DNA of 49,141 nt from Clostridiales bacterium DTU069 (GTDB taxonomy: Bacteria > Bacillota > Clostridia > DSM-8532), in contig LFRV01000110.1 of the NCBI GenBank assembly GCA_001512485.1, forward strand, positions 1 through 49,141, written 5' to 3'. Positions 44,965-49,141 of this stretch are shown here, piece by piece. Under the pieces are notes generated by a model. It made no database searches. It had not been told where the DNA came from and was given only the letters and a program-made list of their open reading frames with translations. Numbering within the stretch: the stretch's first letter is position 1; the number at the start of each line of letters is the position of its first letter. Made by a program: the position numbers and the translations under genes.

Positions 44965-45977
44965 AAAGACATATAAACATACCTGTTTTTATTCCTCATA
45001 AAGGCTGTCCGAATGATTGCGTATTCTGCAACCAAAAGAAAATAAGCGGGTATGCGGACGCTCCAGGAATTGATGAGATAAAAAGCATTATAGAGTCCCA
45101 CGTGAGCACAAAAAAGCCTTCGGATTCATATGAGATTGCTTTTTTCGGCGGCAGCTTTACCGGGCTTCCTTTAAGCGATCAGGAGCGGTATCTGAAACTT
45201 GCGGAAGGTTACGTGTATGCAGGATTGGTTGATGGAATACGCCTTTCCACGCGCCCGGACTATATTGATGAAAACACGCTATTATTTTTAAAGAAGTTTC
45301 CGGTAAAGGTTATAGAACTTGGCATACAAAGCCTTGATAATGAGGTTTTAATGCGAAGCCGTCGCGGTTATACGAAGGACACGGCGTTGAAAGCCTGCAG
45401 GATGGTTAAAAATATGGGGTTTTTGCTTGGCGTCCAGGTAATGATAGGGCTGCCGGCGGATACATTGGAAAAGAGCATTGAAACATCAAAAATGCTTATT
45501 GCCGAAAAACCCGATATGGTGCGTATCTATCCAACCCTTGTAATTAAAGGTACGGAACTTGCATCAGAGTATGCCGCGGGCAGGTACCGGCCGCTTACCG
45601 TTAGTGAAGCGGTATCGTGGTGCGAAAAAATTGTTCCTTTATATGAGAATTCGGGGATAAAAGTTTTACGGATTGGGCTTCAGGGTTCGGATGAAATACG
45701 CGAGGGTGGAGAAGTGCTGGCGGGCCCGGTTCATCCCGCATTCGGAGAACTTGTTTATTCGCGCATTTGGCTGAACCGCATCATCAATGAGATTGAACGC
45801 GCAAAAGAAACAGTGACGAAAAACGTAATCATTCACGTGCCGCAAAACAGTGTTTCAGCGGTCATCGGGCAAAAACGCGTAAATATTAATATTTTAAAGG
45901 AACGTTACGGCTTTTTAGCTGTTAATGTAAAAGGAGATTCAAAAGATAAAAATCTTTTGATTGAATTTTACGATTAA
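44961..45977 (+). CDS. Radical SAM protein, Elp3-like without acetyltransferase domain
   Basis: The 338-residue protein has the radical SAM cluster motif CPNDCVFCNQ (Cys at about 14, 18 and 21) and sequences GGSFTGLP, STRPDYID, ELGIQSLD and GLPADTLE, all typical of the COG1243 (Elp3-like) group. It lacks the C-terminal GNAT domain of Elp3 itself. Genes of this kind commonly lie between rnc and smc in Clostridia; the reaction is not established and tRNA modification is a guess from Elp3. Its stop is 6 nt from the convergent membrane-protein gene, and no terminator fits between them. Confidence 0.87.
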   Translation: MKRHINIPVFIPHKGCPNDCVFCNQKKISGYADAPGIDEIKSIIESHVSTKKPSDSYEIAFFGGSFTGLPLSDQERYLKLAEGYVYAGLVDGIRLSTRPDYIDENTLLFLKKFPVKVIELGIQSLDNEVLMRSRRGYTKDTALKACRMVKNMGFLLGVQVMIGLPADTLEKSIETSKMLIAEKPDMVRIYPTLVIKGTELASEYAAGRYRPLTVSEAVSWCEKIVPLYENSGIKVLRIGLQGSDEIREGGEVLAGPVHPAFGELVYSRIWLNRIINEIERAKETVTKNVIIHVPQNSVSAVIGQKRVNINILKERYGFLAVNVKGDSKDKNLLIEFYD

Positions 45978-45983
45978 AGAGGA

Positions 45984-47225
45984 CTATTGCTCTTCGTTTT
46001 TGTTTCGTATATGCAGGGTGTACCATGAGCTTCCAGGTTTGTTGATGTCTATTGACACAGTGCCGAAGGAAATACGATCATTCGGAAGAGTCGATTCGTC
46101 AGAGTAAACATTAAACGAACCTTTCGGGAGAATAAAACGGGCATCTCCGTTGATATCACTGTAAGCGCTGATCCATAAAGGATTATTTGACGTGTCGGCA
46201 CCGTAAATTACGATTTTCGCGTTGCTCACGGGTTCATTGCTTCCTTCCTCTCTCAGCTTGATTACGAGGGAATGAATGGCCTCGTCGTCCCAGTTCAATA
46301 TATCCACGGTTTTCTGCACAGCGAATGTCCTGTATTTACCGGTTATAACGGTGCGCAGTTCATTATGGCAAAGACTGAAGACAACTCCGATAATTACAGC
46401 GAATAAAACGGCAAGCGTTCCGGAATGCCTGTCGAATGCGTTTATTACGGGCTTTATGCCGAAAGTAATCGCGACAGGTATTGTAACCAGACATACAAAA
46501 ATGGAACGTATGAATAAAGCGGCAGCAGCTTTTTTGATAAACGGTTTTAATACGCCGGAGATGCCGGGTGCTGCTTTTTCAAACAGGTACGCAAATAATG
46601 CGTTCCTTGATATGTACATGAAAAAAGACAAGGAAAATAAAACGGCACAGGATATTATCAAGGTTATGCGGATATAATATGACGGTTTCCCGGATATTAG
46701 GATAATAAGAAACGCCGCGGCGGACAAAACGGGTATAAGAAATTTTACAGCCGTATAAGCTGTTTGTATTGTTTGAAGTTTAATGAATATAGAGTTGGAA
46801 CCGGGCAGAAAATAACCGAGCATAAATGGGTGAATTTTCAGCTTTCCCAGCAGGTCGGTTTCTGTGCCGGGTTCCGCGAAGGTTACGGCAGAGCGTAACG
46901 ATACCGCGCTTTCCCGTTCCGGTATGATATCGGCAAAAGACATGTCATGAGTTTTAATATGACGAGTTATGCCTTCAATTAGGGATATCGCGTTGTTTCG
47001 TACCGATTGGCCTGAAAATGCCGGTTCACCGTTAATTGAAAGCATTTGGGAAATAGTTTCGAAACAATCCCGTATATCATCACCGGTGAATATTTTTTCA
47101 TAAAATGACGGGTTCAATAACGCGCATATATAGCTTATGTAAAACAAGGCCGTAACAGCAGCAAAACAGGATATCGCGAAAATCAGATATTGTTTTGTTT
47201 TCCGAAACCAAATTGCATTTGTCAT
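45984..47225 (-). CDS. Membrane protein with C-terminal Ig-like (carboxypeptidase-regulatory-like) domain
   Basis: Start ATG 47225 follows AGGAAG on the minus strand; the upstream in-frame ATG (47288) lacks one and lies in a palindrome. The 413-residue product has one N-terminal membrane helix (about 13-35), an external segment of about 115 residues, then four helices (about 160-305). The C-terminal soluble domain of about 105 residues includes PVSNAKIVIYGADTSN and INGDARFILPKGSFNVY, which resemble a carboxypeptidase regulatory-like or Cna-B-like beta-sandwich. I do not recognise the family. The palindrome at 47275-47292 lies about 50 nt before the start and could be an operator. Confidence 0.7.
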   Translation of the reverse strand: MTNAIWFRKTKQYLIFAISCFAAVTALFYISYICALLNPSFYEKIFTGDDIRDCFETISQMLSINGEPAFSGQSVRNNAISLIEGITRHIKTHDMSFADIIPERESAVSLRSAVTFAEPGTETDLLGKLKIHPFMLGYFLPGSNSIFIKLQTIQTAYTAVKFLIPVLSAAAFLIILISGKPSYYIRITLIISCAVLFSLSFFMYISRNALFAYLFEKAAPGISGVLKPFIKKAAAALFIRSIFVCLVTIPVAITFGIKPVINAFDRHSGTLAVLFAVIIGVVFSLCHNELRTVITGKYRTFAVQKTVDILNWDDEAIHSLVIKLREEGSNEPVSNAKIVIYGADTSNNPLWISAYSDINGDARFILPKGSFNVYSDESTLPNDRISFGTVSIDINKPGSSWYTLHIRNKNEEQ

Positions 47226-47274
47226 TACATATCTTCCTGCCGAATATAACGTCTCTTCAAACATTACTTCTAAT

Positions 47275-47292
47275 ACTATTGTACACAATAGT
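47275..47292. promoter_or_regulatory. Inverted repeat ACTATTGT-AC-ACAATAGT upstream of the membrane protein gene
   Basis: Perfect 8-bp arms with a 2-nt spacer. It is the same motif as the ACTATTGTACAATAGT palindromes near the repeats at 9.9-10.1 kb and 35.6 kb, but here stands alone upstream of a gene. Confidence 0.5.
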
Positions 47293-47377
47293 TTTAAGAG
47301 GTTTTTTTAGTGTCTGATAGTAACATTATATCAGGAAAAGGCATTATTTCTGATATGTAATGTATGGAAAAAGGCCG

Positions 47378-48217
47378 TCAGATAGAAGTAAAACTTCCTT
47401 TTTGGGTATACGCTATCGCTGCGCCGAGCGCGGTCGCATATTCGGCATGGACAGGTACATGGAAGTTAACCGAGTGCAGTTTGGTAAGACCGTTGAAAAT
47501 ATCCTTTGACTGCGGAACGGCTGTAAGGTTACCGGTCAGGACGATGTCTTTCGTACCGTCAATTCTTGCGGCAAATATCGAAAGAACACCTATTGTCTGA
47601 AAAACAAGGTTTATAATCGCGAGAGCTATATCGGACTTTGAAGCAAGGTCGCTTATTTTCCCGAAATTGGACGCAGTTGTTTCTGGGGGCAGACCAACTA
47701 TGAGAGCCTTGGATATATCGGCGATAAAAAGATCAACGTTTGAAAGGCTGCCGCCTTTGGCCATTTCAATAAGATCTTCGAATTTACGAATATTCAGCAT
47801 AAGATTTGATAGTCCGAGCAGTGTCCCGCCGCCGACTCCCGTTCCACCGAGATGCGTAACCTTATTTTGTTCAGCTTTCACAAAGGCGGTTCCGGTTCCC
47901 ATGCTGACCACAACCGCGCTTGGAATTCCCGACAGGAAAAGCCCACCCATGCCTATTGAATAAAACTCCTCAACGCGCGCTGTCGGGATTCCGAAAATAC
48001 GTTCCTTCACTTCCGAAGAGCCGACACCGGTAAGCATTACAAAGTCAATATCATCCAAATTAAGCCGGTTACTGTTCATAAACTTCCCAAAAGCGCCGTA
48101 AAGGGAAGATACAGGGTCTGTAGCCCTTACGAGCATAGGACTTATTAATGAATCGTCCTTGAATCCGATAATTTTTGTCGTGCTTCCGCCTATATCAATT
48201 CCAATTATAATACCCAT
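47378..48217 (-). CDS. coaW: Type II pantothenate kinase
   Basis: Phosphorylates pantothenate, the first step of CoA synthesis. ATG 48217 has GGAG at 9 nt; ATG 48223 is only 3 nt from it. The 279-residue product has the ASKHA-fold phosphate loop GIDIGGSTTK at residue 4 onward, VVSMGTGTAFVKAE, and GGTGVGGGTLLGLS, matching the type II (CoaW/PanK-like) family. This form is usually resistant to CoA feedback, a known property of the family rather than a visible feature. The ECF S component encoded upstream probably supplies pantothenate. Confidence 0.9.
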   Translation of the reverse strand: MGIIIGIDIGGSTTKIIGFKDDSLISPMLVRATDPVSSLYGAFGKFMNSNRLNLDDIDFVMLTGVGSSEVKERIFGIPTARVEEFYSIGMGGLFLSGIPSAVVVSMGTGTAFVKAEQNKVTHLGGTGVGGGTLLGLSNLMLNIRKFEDLIEMAKGGSLSNVDLFIADISKALIVGLPPETTASNFGKISDLASKSDIALAIINLVFQTIGVLSIFAARIDGTKDIVLTGNLTAVPQSKDIFNGLTKLHSVNFHVPVHAEYATALGAAIAYTQKGSFTSI

Positions 48218-48272
48218 TTCCATCAGCTCCGTTAAGATTTATACGGCGTTACAGCCATCCAATATATTCATT

Positions 48273-48875
48273 TTACCTGCGCATTTTCCTGACGGCAAGA
48301 ACAACGGGGACGGACAACAAAACCGCGGCCAAAACTTCCAGCGGGGCGTTTGGAAACGCCATAGCGAAAATATATGTGCCGGAAACCTTTCCGGTCAGAC
48401 CGAGGGCGTCGATAAACCGCTGCGCGTACAGGATGTAAATCATTCCAAGTACGCCGATTGTGTTCGTTGCCGTTCCAAGGATTGACGATACACCTATTGA
48501 CAATACCTGGCCTTTTTCTTTAAGGGCCTTGTTTAACGCGCTGTACGAATAATGGGCAACTATCCCGATAAGGATTCTCGGCAGAACCGAAACCAACGGG
48601 TTAAGAAACGCGAAAGCAATAGGCAGGGGCGTATAAGTCGCGGTATAGAGGCTTGTCAGTCCGAAAATCATACCTATAAATGCGCCTACGACAGGACCTT
48701 CGAGTATTGCCCCGATGATCACGGGAATATGCATCAGTGTTATTTGAACCTGCAGCCCGGGGACGAGCATAAAACCAATAGGTGTAAAATTAAGCGCGAT
48801 GGATAGTGCGGACAGGATTCCGGTAATGGCAATCCTTCTGACACTGAAATGTGATTTTGAAATCTCATGATTCAT
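48273..48875 (-). CDS. ECF transporter S component, probably for pantothenate
   Basis: The 200-residue integral membrane protein has about six hydrophobic segments and a charged N-terminus ending in VRRIAITGILSALSIALNF, a typical S-component start with an EcfT-contacting helix. The QITLMHIPVIIGAILEGPVVG stretch fits PanT/HmpT-like members (ECF_trnsprt family). GGAGGG lies 8 nt before the ATG. It needs the shared EcfA/EcfA'/EcfT module, not seen here, so it is a group II system. Next to coaW, pantothenate is the most likely substrate; pantetheine or another B vitamin is possible. Confidence 0.8.
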   Translation of the reverse strand: MNHEISKSHFSVRRIAITGILSALSIALNFTPIGFMLVPGLQVQITLMHIPVIIGAILEGPVVGAFIGMIFGLTSLYTATYTPLPIAFAFLNPLVSVLPRILIGIVAHYSYSALNKALKEKGQVLSIGVSSILGTATNTIGVLGMIYILYAQRFIDALGLTGKVSGTYIFAMAFPNAPLEVLAAVLLSVPVVLAVRKMRR

Positions 48876-49141
48876 TTTTAACCCTCCGTTCTCATTCCAA
48901 ATTGGATATAAGTCGAATCAATTAAAAAACCCTTATGATTATTCCGCGTAAATAAGCTTTGAATTTTTACGGGCAATAACCATATTATATGTGTTTGTCC
49001 GGTTTCTTCAGCAGAATACCGGCATTTATTTTTAATATATTATCACAAACATTATCGGCCGCGCAACAAAAACTTTTGACATGCGTTTTGCGTTGTTCAC
49101 TCTTTTTGTTTTTAAAAGCCTCAAAAATCAGGTATATAACT
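48876..49141. other. AT-rich region upstream of the ECF transporter gene
   Basis: On the minus strand a TATAAT box at 48989-48984 may be the -10 of the ECF-coaW transcript, without a clear -35. A small hairpin lies around 49000-49025 (CCGGT...ACCGG). A TTGACA at 49076 on the plus strand could belong to a gene beyond the window. No riboswitch motif is recognised. Confidence 0.35.

Noticed and set aside
1..49141. tRNA, rRNA, CRISPR arrays, complete insertion sequences or prophage genes
   Set aside because: I looked for T-loop-like GGTTCGA motifs, regularly spaced repeats and transposase or integrase motifs. Hits such as GGTTCGAAC at about 30543 lie within coding sequence. A systematic tRNA and repeat scan could not be run.

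Overview
The window looks like chromosome from a Gram-positive, low-to-medium GC member of the Clostridia. The closest fit is the Clostridium cluster III / Acetivibrio-Thermoclostridium group; this is inferred from gene content, strong AGGAGG-type ribosome binding sites, frequent TTG and GTG starts and familiar gene neighbourhoods, not from a database match. I find 37 intact protein genes, one truncated regulator gene, a tandem glycine riboswitch and several repeat elements. I see no rRNA, tRNA, CRISPR array, complete insertion sequence or prophage.

Layout. 1-889 is non-coding, with a structured element, a REP-like inverted repeat and a strong promoter. 890-3550 holds the DNA-processing pair yifB/comM and dprA. 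3653-17029 is a long run of eight envelope-associated genes: a large membrane protein, an ABC ATPase and permease, a coiled-coil membrane protein, a MoxR AAA+ ATPase, a DUF58 protein, a BatA-like VWA protein and a large VWA protein. This run is tightly packed except at 9830-10431, where two repeat elements sit between the coiled-coil gene and moxR. 17039-22292 holds an aldo/keto reductase with a ferredoxin-like tail, a duplicated P-loop ATPase, glutamine-dependent NAD synthetase and a YggT-like protein. 22293-24400 holds a promoter with overlapping dyad symmetry, a 43-codon GntR remnant and citrate synthase. 24561-30814 holds smc, ftsY and an IMP dehydrogenase that resembles the Tritrichomonas foetus enzyme. 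30871-35198 holds an iron alcohol dehydrogenase, tepA, ylzJ and a glycine riboswitch with a terminator in front of serA. 35199-35690 is an array of whole and partial repeat copies. 35794-45977 holds rimO, pgsA and the lipid cluster fapR-plsX-fabH-fabD-fabG-acpP, followed by a terminator, a new promoter and fabF-rnc-radical SAM. 45984-48875, on the minus strand, holds an ECF transporter S component, type II pantothenate kinase and a membrane protein.

How the genes work together. The fatty-acid genes make acyl-ACP and start phospholipid synthesis, with PgsA making phosphatidylglycerophosphate and FapR as the likely regulator. The ECF S component and CoaW probably take up and phosphorylate pantothenate for CoA and ACP. 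The MoxR/VWA run is a plausible chaperone or assembly system for extracytoplasmic proteins, but its substrate cannot be read from sequence. The most interesting non-coding signals are a family of about 230-bp repeats with inverted ends, a 205-bp hairpin element beside one copy, the recurring palindrome ACTATTGTACAATAGT, a glycine riboswitch in front of serA rather than a glycine-cleavage or transport gene, and an uncharacterised fapR leader. The smc-ftsY pair is separated from rnc, and no ftsK/spoIIIE gene follows tepA-ylzJ, which suggests local rearrangement.
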